Source: JBBEAM01 sp040882845
Lineage (GTDB): Bacteria; Pseudomonadota; Alphaproteobacteria; Kiloniellales; DSM-21159
Assembly: GCA_040882845.1 (NCBI GenBank)
Contig: JBBEAM010000009.1
Coordinates: 540,489 to 604,488 of the forward strand
Reading direction: 5' to 3'
DNA: 64,000 bases
The position numbers and the translations under genes are program-made. Positions 1 through 7,875 of this stretch are shown piece by piece (within the stretch, counting starts at the first letter, position 1; each line of letters begins with the position of its first letter). The notes under the pieces are model-generated. The model was not told the origin of the DNA. It made no database searches and saw nothing but the letters and a program-made list of their open reading frames with translations.

Positions 1-460
1 GCGTCGCATCGGCGATCTCCACCTCCGGCAGCAGCTCCAGAAGCTTGCGGAAGTCGGCCTGGGGCATGCGCAGGTGGGTTTCCGGCCCCTGCAGCATGCC
101 GAGCCTTGCCTGCCGACCGGCCAGCTCACGCAGCGTCTCGGCCAGCAGGGATACCCCCTCGTCCCTGGGCTGCGGCGAGGACCAAGTGCGGATGTCATCC
201 AGCCAAGTGCGGCGCATGCAGGCGGCGCCGATGGTCGGGATCACCGCCACCGGCTTGCCGGCGGCCGGAAGGATCAGGAACCAGGGCCGGGTCGGGCTCT
301 GCCAGAACTGGGTCAGGTAGCCGGTGAAGTAGCGGACCTCCGGCTCGGTGGTCAGCAACAGGGCGGAGAGCCCCTGCTCGGCCATTGCGGCCTGCGCCTT
401 GGCGGTACGCGCCTCGAACTCCTCAGGCGGAAAGCCGCGCGGCGGCACCTTGTCAGCCAT
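1..460 (-). CDS. M24 family metallopeptidase (Xaa-Pro aminopeptidase/creatinase-like), N-terminal part only
   Basis: The gene runs off the left edge, so only the first 153 codons are visible. The start is the ATG complementary to 458-460. The visible part matches the creatinase N-terminal domain that precedes the metal-binding pita-bread fold in M24 peptidases. It begins with a short charged leader (MADKVPPRGF), then has the family's typical LLLTTEPEVRYFTGY segment and, further on, a RTWSSP stretch. The metal ligands and catalytic histidines would lie outside the window, so activity cannot be judged. Family members include Xaa-Pro aminopeptidases, creatinase and ectoine hydrolase; the fragment does not decide between them. 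It is transcribed divergently from the dioxygenase at 560, with a 99-bp gap that must hold both promoters. Confidence 0.8.
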   Translation of the reverse strand, partial: MADKVPPRGFPPEEFEARTAKAQAAMAEQGLSALLLTTEPEVRYFTGYLTQFWQSPTRPWFLILPAAGKPVAVIPTIGAACMRRTWLDDIRTWSSPQPRDEGVSLLAETLRELAGRQARLGMLQGPETHLRMPQADFRKLLELLPEVEIADAT

Positions 461-559
461 CGTCCCGAGATCTCATGTTTCCCCCAGAATAGTCCGGATT
501 CACCTTGGCATCGGCGTGGGAAAAATACGAGGCTAAGCTCCCTGGAAACTGGAGGTGCC

Positions 560-1405
560 ATGCAGATCACTCCCGTCACCGGCAACATCGGCGCGGAGAT
601 CGCCGGGCTCGACCTCTCCAAGCCGCTCTCCGAGCAGGATAGCGAGGCTCTGCGCAACGCCCTCGACACCTACCTGGTGCTCTTCATCCCCGGGCAGGAG
701 ATCGACCGCCAGCGGCAGAAGGAGGTCACCGAGATCTTCGGCCCGCTCTGCCAGCTGCCCTACGTCGAGCCGATGCCCGAGGACGACCTCGTCATCGCGG
801 TGCTGAAGGAGGCCGACGAGATCAACGTCGGCGTTTTCGGCGGCGACTGGCATTCGGACTTCTCCTTCCTCGAGAAGCCGCCCGCCGGCTCCCTGCTGCA
901 CGCCAAGGAGCTGCCGCCCTATGGCGGCGATACGCTGTGGTCCAACCAGGTGCGTGCCTACGAGACCCTGCCCGACGATCTCAAGCGCCTGGTCGAAGGC
1001 AAGCGGGCCGTGCACCTCGGCGCGCCCTATGGCGTCAAGCACGCGCCGCCGGAGGAGGCCCGTTCCGGCCGCTCGATCAAGATGTCGCGCGGCGATCCCA
1101 CGGCGGACGAGGAGCGCTTCCACCCAGCGGTGCGCACCCACCCCCGTTCGGGCAAGCGGGCGCTGTTCCTCAATCCGATCTACACCACCCGCTTCGAGGA
1201 TATGAGCGTCGAGGAGAGCGCGCCCCATCTTGACCGGCTCTACCGGCACATGACCCGGCCGGAGTTCGGCTGCCGCCACCGCTGGAGCCTTGGCGACCTG
1301 GTGATCTGGGACAACCGCACGACGCTGCACTACGCGGTCAACGACTACGACGGGTATCGAAGGCTGCTGACCCGTACCACCTTCGCCGGCGAGCGGCCGG
1401 TGTAG
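560..1405 (+). CDS. TauD/TfdA-family Fe(II)/2-oxoglutarate dioxygenase
   Basis: A 281-residue protein of the usual length for this family. The start ATG follows a GGAGG Shine-Dalgarno at 551-555. The facial triad is visible: H98 and D100 in the motif WHSDFSF, and H257 in NRTTLHYA. A 2-oxoglutarate-binding arginine (about R272, LLTRTTF) follows the distal histidine. The N-terminal signature GAEIAGLDLSKPL is typical of TauD/TfdA enzymes. These enzymes hydroxylate sulfonates, phenoxyacetates, methylated amines or similar small molecules with release of CO2 and succinate. The substrate is not evident here. The next gene, a GST remnant, starts 17 bp downstream on the same strand. Confidence 0.9.
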   Translation: MQITPVTGNIGAEIAGLDLSKPLSEQDSEALRNALDTYLVLFIPGQEIDRQRQKEVTEIFGPLCQLPYVEPMPEDDLVIAVLKEADEINVGVFGGDWHSDFSFLEKPPAGSLLHAKELPPYGGDTLWSNQVRAYETLPDDLKRLVEGKRAVHLGAPYGVKHAPPEEARSGRSIKMSRGDPTADEERFHPAVRTHPRSGKRALFLNPIYTTRFEDMSVEESAPHLDRLYRHMTRPEFGCRHRWSLGDLVIWDNRTTLHYAVNDYDGYRRLLTRTTFAGERPV

Positions 1406-1422
1406 TGCGAGAGAAGAACCCG

Positions 1423-1692
1423 ATGACCGACGCCAGCTACGTTCTCTTCTGGGAAGCGCAGTCCGGGGCGATCGCACCGCAGGCGATGTTCGAGGAAATG
1501 GGCGTTGCTTATGAGAAGCGGCCGGTCGATATGGAGGCCGGCGAGCACCAGACGGCCGAGTACCTCGCGATGCTGACCGTCTGGCATCCCGACAAGCCGG
1601 GCCTGTTCGCGCGCAATCCACGATTGGCAAAGCTGTGTGCGGCTGTCGAGGCGCGGCCCGCCTACGCACGCGCCCTCTCGGAGCACTTATAG
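1423..1692 (+). CDS. Internally deleted glutathione S-transferase remnant
   Basis: An 89-residue reading frame, against about 200 residues for a normal GST. The first 45 or so residues match the start of a GST thioredoxin-fold domain (YVLFWEAQSGAIAP, then a loop ending VDMEAGEHQTAEYL). The sequence then passes directly to what looks like the extreme C-terminus of the alpha-helical domain (LTVWHPDKP, then NPRLAKLCAAVEARPAYARAL). The glutathione-binding NPxGxVP and ES motifs and most of the helical domain are absent, so it should not be a working GST. The frame is kept open across the junction, as expected for an in-frame internal deletion. The ATG at 1423 is preferred over the GTG at 1405 that overlaps the dioxygenase stop. 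Possibly a decaying gene. Confidence 0.6.
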   Translation: MTDASYVLFWEAQSGAIAPQAMFEEMGVAYEKRPVDMEAGEHQTAEYLAMLTVWHPDKPGLFARNPRLAKLCAAVEARPAYARALSEHL

Positions 1693-1726
1693 CCCGTGAA
1701 CGGAAGGCAGTGAGGGAAGGGCGAGG

Positions 1727-2902
1727 CTAGCACGCGTGGGTGCGCTCCGGCGGAAAGGCGATGACGACCGTGGTTCCCTGCTTCGGGGTGCTGGTCATCT
1801 CCAGGTCGCCGCCGTGCAGCGCCATGAGAGACGTACAGATCGGCAGGCCGAGGCCGGTGCCCTCGTGGCCGCGGCGATAGCTCTCGGCGACCTGGCCGAA
1901 GGGCTGCAGCACGTTATCGATGTCTTCCGCTGCGATACCGATGCCGCTGTCAGATATGGCGATGCGGCAGGCGCCCTGCGGATCGGTCTCGGCGGAGATC
2001 TTCACCTCGCCGCCTTCCGGGGTGAATTTGACCGCATTGGATAGCAGATTGAGCAGAATCTGCTGCAGATAGCGCCGATCGGCCAGCAGCCGCGGGAAAG
2101 TCTCCGGCAGCTCCAGCCGCAGGGCCACTTCCATGTTCTCGGCGCGCGGCCGCACCAGCGACAGGCTGTGCTCCAGGACTTCGCGGAGATCGACCGGCAC
2201 CTCCTGAAGCCGGACCTGACCGGCCTCGATCTTCGAAAGATCGAGAACGTCGTTGATCAGGTCGAGCAACAGATTGCCTGCCTGGTTGATCATCTGCGCA
2301 TAGTCCTGGCATTTCTCCGGATGGCGCAGAGCGAAATCCTGCTGCGCCAACAGCTCTGAAAAGCCGAGGATGGAGTTGAGCGGCGTGCGCAGTTCGTGGC
2401 TCATGTTGGCAAGGAATTCCGACTTCGCCTGGTTGGCGATCTCGGCCTGCCGCTTGGCCTCAGCCATGTCTTCCTCGGCCCGCTTCAGCTCGGTGATGTC
2501 GCTTTGGATGCTGACGAAGCCGCCTTCCGTGGTGCGGCGGTCGGTGGTGTTGAGCCAGCGCCCATCCTTGAGCTGGACAATGAAGGAGCCTTGCAGTTTG
2601 CGACGGTACTCCGCCTTGCGCTGGAGGTAGGTCTCGCCGTCGCCCTGCTCGTCGCCGGTGACCACGTTGCCGCGGGCGATGTCGATCAGCCCAAGCTCCT
2701 GGAAGTGGACCCCGGGCTTCGCCTCCTCCTCGCTGTAACCGTAGAGATCGCGGAAATTCTGGTTGCAGGCGATCAGGCAGCCGTCGGGCCCGTAGAGCAC
2801 GAAAGCCTCGCTGATCGCCGCCAGAGCATCGCGTAGCCGGGCCTCGGAAAGCGCGAGCGCCTGTTGGGCCTGCTCGTAATTCGAGAGTTCTTGCCTGTTC
2901 AA
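1727..2902 (-). CDS. PAS-domain sensor histidine kinase (soluble)
   Basis: A 391-residue kinase without membrane segments. It has a short N-terminal coiled coil (residues 1-25), one PAS domain (about 25-140, with LYGPDGCLIACNQNF and a C-terminal SDITELKRAEE linker), then a HisKA domain with the H-box SHELRTPLNSILGF. The HATPase domain shows the N-box (LLNLLSNAVKFTPEGG), G1 (ISDSGIGIA) and G2 (GTGLGLPICTSLM) motifs. It phosphorylates an unidentified response regulator: none is adjacent, so it is an orphan kinase. The PAS may bind a ligand or cofactor, since its IACNQNF core is canonical, but the signal is unknown. It is convergent with the GST remnant. Confidence 0.92.
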   Translation of the reverse strand: MNRQELSNYEQAQQALALSEARLRDALAAISEAFVLYGPDGCLIACNQNFRDLYGYSEEEAKPGVHFQELGLIDIARGNVVTGDEQGDGETYLQRKAEYRRKLQGSFIVQLKDGRWLNTTDRRTTEGGFVSIQSDITELKRAEEDMAEAKRQAEIANQAKSEFLANMSHELRTPLNSILGFSELLAQQDFALRHPEKCQDYAQMINQAGNLLLDLINDVLDLSKIEAGQVRLQEVPVDLREVLEHSLSLVRPRAENMEVALRLELPETFPRLLADRRYLQQILLNLLSNAVKFTPEGGEVKISAETDPQGACRIAISDSGIGIAAEDIDNVLQPFGQVAESYRRGHEGTGLGLPICTSLMALHGGDLEMTSTPKQGTTVVIAFPPERTHAC

Positions 2903-3194
2903 CCTATCTCGCCCCTGGAGCCTGATCGGGCCGCTCTGAAACTGCCTGACCTGTCAACCAGCCCCTAAGCTATTCAAATAGAGCGAGATTCACGCAGGAG
3001 GCAGCATTCTACCTAATGCGATCCTGCTCTGAGCCGCTCGACGGAATTCCGCCGCTTCCAAAGACGCGCGGAACGGCAACCATGGGTCTAACAGCGTTTG
3101 GTTAACACTCTGCAAATGCGCGGAAAATGAGGCAGGTTTCTGCTCGCCGGAGGGGTGCGGCAGGCCAGGGCCGCGGAGCTGGCACCCGTTCGGC
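2903..3194. other. Intergenic gap, no gene recognised
   Basis: About 290 bp between the histidine kinase start and the end of the ATP-grasp gene, both on the minus strand. No reading frame with a good ribosome site or recognisable product was found on either strand. It presumably contains the kinase promoter. The segment around 2967-2990 is locally AT-richer (ctattcaaatagagcg), but no clear -35/-10 pair stands out. Confidence 0.4.
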
Positions 3195-5099
3195 CTACGG
3201 CTCGCGCAGCAAGCTGGCCGTGTGGTAGGCCAGCAGTTGACCGAAGCGGGCGGATCCGATCGGCATGCCATGGGTGCGCTGGATAATGTCGAGATCGGGC
3301 GCGGCGTTCCCCTCGACCAGATACCAGCCAGACTCCAACAGGGCGATATCCCAGCCGACGAAGACCCGGGTATCGAAGGCCTCGTGCGCGCGGCGGGCGA
3401 GCGAAACCGCCTCCTCCCAGCGCGGCAGGACCCTGCCGGCGATCCGCGCGCCGTTGTCGGGATGAACTTCGTACCAAGCCGGCGCGGCGCGCAGGCCCAT
3501 GCTGGTGGCGGCGCCGAGCATGCCGCTGCCGACCTCGACCTTCGCGGCGAGGCCGCCGGCATGGAAGTTATCGACCACGCTGCGCGTGCCGCGGCTGAAG
3601 CGCATCGCCGCGTTGGTGATTTCAACCTCGCCGCGTTCGTCGATGCAGGTGACGACCCGGACAGTTGCCAGCGCGCCACCGCTCAGGCCGGCAAGCTGCG
3701 GGTGGTTTCTGGCGGCGGGCTGAACCAGGCACCCTCCCTTGTAGCGGCGCGTTCTGAAGCGGCTAAGCAGATCCGTTGCGGTCATCCGCGCGCCGTCGCC
3801 GCCGAGATAGCTGCCGTCTTCAAGGAATTGCCACCTCTCAGCCCCGCTGCCGCCCTTGCCCTTGTTCGGCTTGACGAAGAGATCCTCCCGGGGCAGCGCG
3901 CCGTCGCGCGCAACGCCGCCGCGCAGGCAGCCATCCTCCGCCACCAACAGGAAATAAGGCAGCGTCGGGAGGCCGTGGTCGAGGCAGCGGTCGATGAAAT
4001 CCGCCTTGTCCGTCAGCGGCGAGAGACGGGAACTCAGGCTCCTCTGCCGCTTGATGAAACGGTAAAGACCGCGCTTCGTTTCGTAGCGCTGCAGATAGCC
4101 GGCGGCGCGGCCACGGCGGTCGTCGAGGTAAAGCTCGAACATGTAGTAGGCGCGTGGCGCGATCGATTTCGTCAGTCCGAGCTCAAGCTGCTCGCCGGCC
4201 TGGCGGAGCAGCCCCTTGCCATGCTGCCGGCTAATCGCCGGGCCGATCAGCAGCGTGTAGTAAAGCGCCGTGGCGCAGACCTGCAGCGGCCAGAGAGCGA
4301 TCTGGCAGAGCAGGTTGACACGCGCATTCCGGTCATCCAGGCGCCAGCGCGTATGACGATAGGCAGCGTGCAGGAATGCGGCGTTGGAGGCGCTGCCGCG
4401 CGCGACGCTCGGACTGCGTGCCAGCCAGCGTTCGGTATAGCTGCGCGACGGGTTGAAGGCGACGGCGAAAACCTTGGCAAGGGGCCGCGGCGCCGTGTCG
4501 AAGGGCCGCCATAGCGCGCCGGCGACGAGATCGAGCGCGAGCAGGGTCAGACCGATGAAATAGGCCGCCAGGCACAGCAGCTCCAGAACCTCGTCCGCCG
4601 AGCCCAGCAGGCCGAGCGAGATCGAGGTGAGTTGGAGCAGGCCGCCATCGGCGAGATCGGCCAGGAAAGCCACGCAGTGCATGACGAAGCCGGCATACAG
4701 GAAGCTGCGGCACCGCCCGAGCGGGTGGGCAGTACGCTCGATCAGCAGGATCGCGGTGGCGGCCGCGCTCCAGGCCGCCAGGGCCGGATAGTCGAAGGAG
4801 CCCGACTCGGGCAAGGTCTCGAAGATCACCTCGGTGAGCAACGCCAGGGCAACCAAGACCAAGCCGAGCGAAGCGATACCCCAAACAATCCGCTGTTTTT
4901 GCTCTTGGCTGTGGTGCAGGCAGATCGAGAGGCAGGGGAGACCGAGCAGACCGAGCAGGAGCGCCTGCACCACCGAAAGCGGCCCGCGTTCCGACCACAG
5001 GGGCGTTCCCGTCATCACCTGCAACGCAAAGGCCGCGAGCACCACCGCCGCGAAGACGAAAGCGAGCGCCATCGGTAGTTTCGCGAGCTTCGAGTCCAT
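3195..5099 (-). CDS. Membrane protein with C-terminal sugar-transfer-associated ATP-grasp domain
   Basis: A 634-residue two-part protein. Residues 1-220 hold six or seven hydrophobic helices (for example ALAFVFAAVVLAAFAL and ILLIERTAHPLG flanks), giving a polytopic inner-membrane domain. Residues 225-350 form a linker with another hydrophobic stretch near 275-300. Residues 355-634 match the ATP-grasp family linked to surface-sugar transfer: the nucleotide loop DLFVKPNKGKGGSG, a central ATVRVVTCIDERG strand, the NFHAGGLAA segment, and the metal-binding end GWDIALLESGWYLVEGNAAPD. ATP-grasp enzymes ligate a carboxylate to an amine or thiol through an acyl-phosphate. Here the fusion suggests modification of a membrane-bound or exported polymer. 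The substrate is unknown and no polysaccharide genes lie nearby. Confidence 0.75.
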   Translation of the reverse strand: MDSKLAKLPMALAFVFAAVVLAAFALQVMTGTPLWSERGPLSVVQALLLGLLGLPCLSICLHHSQEQKQRIVWGIASLGLVLVALALLTEVIFETLPESGSFDYPALAAWSAAATAILLIERTAHPLGRCRSFLYAGFVMHCVAFLADLADGGLLQLTSISLGLLGSADEVLELLCLAAYFIGLTLLALDLVAGALWRPFDTAPRPLAKVFAVAFNPSRSYTERWLARSPSVARGSASNAAFLHAAYRHTRWRLDDRNARVNLLCQIALWPLQVCATALYYTLLIGPAISRQHGKGLLRQAGEQLELGLTKSIAPRAYYMFELYLDDRRGRAAGYLQRYETKRGLYRFIKRQRSLSSRLSPLTDKADFIDRCLDHGLPTLPYFLLVAEDGCLRGGVARDGALPREDLFVKPNKGKGGSGAERWQFLEDGSYLGGDGARMTATDLLSRFRTRRYKGGCLVQPAARNHPQLAGLSGGALATVRVVTCIDERGEVEITNAAMRFSRGTRSVVDNFHAGGLAAKVEVGSGMLGAATSMGLRAAPAWYEVHPDNGARIAGRVLPRWEEAVSLARRAHEAFDTRVFVGWDIALLESGWYLVEGNAAPDLDIIQRTHGMPIGSARFGQLLAYHTASLLREP

Positions 5100-5397
5100 T
5101 TTTATCCTGGCCGGTCTGGCAACGGAATTATGACAACAAAAAACGATATCGCGGGCGCGGCGTCAACTGGCCTCGGGCCCCATTCAGCCCAGCCTGCTCC
5201 ACCTTGCCGGAACATCTGGTCCGAAACTTACTGAATCTAAGAAGCATACTTGCAATTGCCTCCTACCTCCAGAGTGATACTCGGGGCAGCCATTTCTACT
5301 CCTCGCGCGGCAGCGCAAGCGGTGGGACGCCTGGCTGCCGGTTGCTGCGCCTGCGGATGCCTTGAATCAGCCGCTTTCTGCGCAGGGTCGCTCCCTG
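5100..5397. other. Intergenic gap with the probable ATP-grasp promoter
   Basis: Nearly 300 bp without a supported gene. The part next to the ATP-grasp start (5100-5160) is AT-richer than the rest and is the probable minus-strand promoter region. Nothing else was recognised. Confidence 0.35.
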
Positions 5398-5544
5398 TCA
5401 GATCTGGGCATCGGTGGTGTTCGGCGGCATGCGTTGAGGTTGTTCGCCCGGCTCCTTGTCACGGGCGCCGTTACAGGGATTACAATCGATCCGGTCTTCG
5501 CGCCACTCCTGCTGCTCGAGCTGGCAGATTCCCGCGTAAGGCAT
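5398..5544 (-). CDS. Small 48-residue CxxC protein
   Basis: A short gene that starts at the ATG complementary to 5542-5544 and ends at TGA (5398-5400). It has an excellent Shine-Dalgarno (GGGAGGA, complementary to 5549-5555, four bases before the ATG). The product begins MPYAGICQLEQQEW, is rich in Glu, Gln and Pro, has a central DCNPCNG motif plus one earlier cysteine (C7, C21, C24), and ends NTTDAQI. There is no signal peptide or hydrophobic helix, so a small cytosolic protein is expected. The CxxC could bind zinc or act in redox, but with three cysteines neither is certain. Codon use fits the high-GC3 host. It lies downstream of tRNA-Val on the same strand. I do not recognise the family. 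Confidence 0.55.
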   Translation of the reverse strand: MPYAGICQLEQQEWREDRIDCNPCNGARDKEPGEQPQRMPPNTTDAQI

Positions 5545-5548
5545 ATCT

Positions 5549-5555
5549 TCCTCCC
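5549..5555 (-). promoter_or_regulatory. Strong ribosome-binding site of the 48-residue CxxC gene
   Basis: The minus-strand sequence GGGAGGA lies four bases upstream of the ATG at 5544. It is the main argument that this short frame is translated. Confidence 0.6.
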
Positions 5556-5719
5556 GGTGGAGATACGCCCGCTACAAACCCCACCGCAGAATGGGAGAAG
5601 ACGATCGGAGGATACTGAATCTCGATATGAGGCCGGGCGAGCGGAGCGCGACGACGGCGCGGCGCTCCGGTTTCCCACAGCGCGGCGGGGTGCCGGCTAG
5701 ATTATGTTTGGAAGTTTCA

Positions 5720-5794
5720 TGGTGGGCACGGCTGGGATTGAACCAGCGACCCCTACGATGTCAACGTAGTGCTCTCCCGCTGAGCTACGCGCCC
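5720..5794 (-). tRNA. tRNA-Val(GAC)
   Basis: A complete cloverleaf on the minus strand. The acceptor stem GGGCGCG pairs with CGTGCCC (one G-U pair), the D arm is AGCTCAGCGGGAGAGC, and the anticodon stem-loop is CTACG-TTGACAT-CGTAG with anticodon GAC, which reads valine codons GUC and GUU. The T arm contains GGTTCAATCCC. The discriminator base is A and the CCA end is encoded (5720-5722). There is no variable-arm extension. No integrase or att-like repeat was seen beside it. Confidence 0.97.
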
Positions 5795-6038
5795 TCACCA
5801 TGGCAGGCGGCCGGGGCGGCAAGCGCTGCCCGAACCGGAACGGGGAGATAGCACCTGCCTCGCGGCTTGGCAAGTCCACCTGACATGTCCCAGGGCATGT
5901 CCCGGAGGGGTGTCGCGGGCCAGTTACCGCGCGCGCCGGCACACCGCCTCCGCCGGCTCCGGAAAACCCGCCGCTGCCGCCGAATTCGCGCGCGATCCAG
6001 GTGACAGCCCGCCCACTTTAGGCTATCCAAAACGGACT

Positions 6039-6971
6039 GTGCACGACCTGCCCGCCATCGAGCCCCGAGGGGGCGACCCGAGAGGGGAAGACGCGCGCGA
6101 AGCCGCGTCCTTCGAGGTTTTGCGTCCAGAGGCGCAGAGCCTGCCGCTGGTCGTCGCCTCGCCGCACAGCGGCCGCGCCTATCCCGAGGCCTTCCTCGCG
6201 GCTTCCAGGCTGTCGCCGCTCGACCTGCGCCGCTCCGAGGATTCCTTCGTCGACGAGATCTTTCTCGGCGCCGTCAAGCTTGGCGCGCCGCTGCTGCGTG
6301 CGCTCTTCCCGCGTGCCTATGTGGATCCCAACCGCGAACCCTATGAGCTCGACCCGGCGATGTTCGCCGGCCCGCTGCCGGACTATGTCAACCGCCGTTC
6401 GCCGCGCGTTTCGGCCGGACTTGGCACCATCGCCCGGGTGGTCGCCAACGGCGCCGAGATCTATCGCGAGCCGCTGGACTTCGCCGAGGCCCTGGCGCGA
6501 ATCGAGCGCCACTACTGGCCCTACCACGCCGCCCTGAAGGACCTGGTGGAGCAAACCCGCGCCGCCTTCGGCTGCTGCATCCTGCTCGACTGCCACTCCA
6601 TGCCGTCGAGCAACGACGTCAACCCCGACAGCGACGGCAAGCGGCCGCGCGGGCCCAAGGCGCTCGACGTCGTGCTCGGCAACTGCCACGGCGCGGCCTG
6701 CGCGCCGCGGGTCACCGACAGCGTCGCGGCGACGCTGGAGCGGCTGGGCTACAGCGTCGGGCGCAACGTCCCCTATTCCGGCGGCTTCGTCACCCGCCAC
6801 TACGGCCGGCCCGAGGCCGGGCTGCACTCCCTGCAGATCGAGATCAACCGGGCCCTCTACATGGACGAGGAGGAGATCACGCGGAAATCCGGCCTGCGCT
6901 TCCTGGCCGAGCAGATGAACGAGGTGGTCCGGGCGCTGGGCGAGATCCCGCCGGAGACGCTGCGGCCCTAA
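6039..6971 (+). CDS. N-formylglutamate amidohydrolase family protein
   Basis: A protein of about 310 residues when started at the GTG at 6039. The frame is open further upstream to 5910, but that extra part looks like non-coding sequence. Family features are visible: VVASPHSGRAYP near the N-terminus, RALFPRAYVDPNREPYELDP, GCCILLDCHSMPSS, and a C-terminal HYGRPEAGLHSLQIEINRALYMDE. The histidines and acidic residues in these motifs resemble the zinc and substrate ligands of the family, which is related to carboxypeptidases. The reaction is N-formyl-L-glutamate to formate and L-glutamate, the last step of one histidine degradation route. No other hut genes are in the window, so a related N-acyl substrate is possible. 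The GNAT gene follows after 3 bp, which indicates an operon. Confidence 0.85.
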   Translation: MHDLPAIEPRGGDPRGEDAREAASFEVLRPEAQSLPLVVASPHSGRAYPEAFLAASRLSPLDLRRSEDSFVDEIFLGAVKLGAPLLRALFPRAYVDPNREPYELDPAMFAGPLPDYVNRRSPRVSAGLGTIARVVANGAEIYREPLDFAEALARIERHYWPYHAALKDLVEQTRAAFGCCILLDCHSMPSSNDVNPDSDGKRPRGPKALDVVLGNCHGAACAPRVTDSVAATLERLGYSVGRNVPYSGGFVTRHYGRPEAGLHSLQIEINRALYMDEEEITRKSGLRFLAEQMNEVVRALGEIPPETLRP

Positions 6972-6974
6972 GCC

Positions 6975-7538
6975 ATGTCTCAGGCACGGCACAGCTCACC
7001 TTCCTCACCGCCGGTTTCGCTGCGCCCTGCCGCGGCGGAGGATTTCCACGCGATCGCCGAGATCTACGGGCATTTCGTGCTGCACGGCCTGGCCTCCTTC
7101 GAGGAGGTCGCCCCCGACGCGGCGGAGCTGCGCCGCCGCTGGCTGGCCCTGACGGAGAAAGACTATCCCTACCTCGTCGCCGTGCAGGGCGCGCACGTCC
7201 TGGGCTACGCCTATGCCGGACCCTACCGGCCGCGCCCGGCCTACCGCTTCACCGTGGAGAATTCCGTCTACGTGGCGCCGGACAACGGCCGTCACGGCCT
7301 CGGCGGCAGGCTACTCGACGCCTTGATCGCGGCCTGCGAGGCGGCGGAGTTCCGCCAGATGATCGCGATCATCGGCGACAGCGCCAACGCCGCCTCGATC
7401 GGCCTGCACCGCTCCCGCGGCTTCGTGGAGGTCGGCACCTTCAAGGATGTCGGGTTCAAGCACGGACGCTGGGTCGATTCCGTGCTGATGCAGCGCGCCC
7501 TCGGCGGTGGCGGCCAGACTCTGCCACAAAATCTCTAA
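6975..7538 (+). CDS. GNAT N-acetyltransferase, phosphinothricin acetyltransferase-like
   Basis: A 187-residue GNAT protein with a non-conserved 15-residue N-terminal leader. The family motifs are the PAT-type strand AYRFTVENSVYVAPD and the acetyl-CoA loop GRHGLGGRLLDAL, followed by IGDSANAASIGLHRSRGF, which corresponds to the end of the core fold. PAT-type enzymes acetylate amino-acid analogues such as phosphinothricin or methionine sulfoximine. It starts 3 bp after the amidohydrolase stop and is almost certainly co-transcribed with it, so the pair may act on N-acyl amino acids. Confidence 0.85.
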   Translation: MSQARHSSPSSPPVSLRPAAAEDFHAIAEIYGHFVLHGLASFEEVAPDAAELRRRWLALTEKDYPYLVAVQGAHVLGYAYAGPYRPRPAYRFTVENSVYVAPDNGRHGLGGRLLDALIAACEAAEFRQMIAIIGDSANAASIGLHRSRGFVEVGTFKDVGFKHGRWVDSVLMQRALGGGGQTLPQNL

Positions 7539-7550
7539 GCTTTTGGAAAA

Positions 7551-7585
7551 AGGAAGAAAAAAGGGCCGCGCACATGGCGCGGCCC
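7551..7585 (-). terminator. Rho-independent terminator, minus strand
   Basis: A perfect 9-bp stem (GGGCCGCGC, 7563-7571, with GCGCGGCCC, 7577-7585) and a 5-base loop. Read on the minus strand it is followed by a TTTTTTCTTCC tract (7552-7562). It would end transcription from the ankyrin gene. It also lies just after the GNAT gene on the plus strand and may act both ways. Confidence 0.75.
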
Positions 7586-7875
7586 AAGTCTAGGGAGGAA
7601 ACGCCATAGAGACGTTACGGATGGAGCGATGGCGGACGGCTATCGCCCCATACCGCACTGCACAATATGATTGCCGCGTGAGATTCTGGCAAACAAAAAG
7701 TGTATGCGGCTGAAATTATTTGTTTTTATTCCATCTCGGAAAAAGCCAAGTCTCTGTCATGACAAAGTATTTTGCGGCGCAGCATGATGAATACCCTTCG
7801 CTAAATGCCGCAAGACCCCGAGCAAGGAGAGCAGGATCTCCACAGCCGGCTGCGTCGGCTTGCTGCAGGCTTGCT
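7586..7875. other. Intergenic gap between convergent genes
   Basis: About 290 bp between the terminator at 7551-7585 and the end of the ankyrin gene. It is AT-richer than the flanks around 7660-7745. It holds a perfect 10-bp palindrome TGTCATGACA at 7755-7764. No credible gene was found on either strand. Confidence 0.4.

Noticed and set aside
2970..3120. A short plus-strand frame of 29 codons after GGAGG near 2997
   Set aside because: The spacing to the ATG is too long and the peptide has no features; it was not kept as a gene.
5720..5794. tRNA-Val as an integration site for a genomic island
   Set aside because: No integrase gene, direct repeat of the tRNA 3' end or compositional change is seen beside it; the AT-rich NTPase island is more than 10 kb away.
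5910..6038. Upstream extension of the N-formylglutamate amidohydrolase
   Set aside because: The composition is unlike the family N-terminus and the GTG at 6039 gives a normal-length protein; no ribosome site was found for 5910.
7755..7764. 10-bp palindrome TGTCATGACA as a regulator site
   Set aside because: It lies between convergent genes, far from any start, so an operator role is unlikely.
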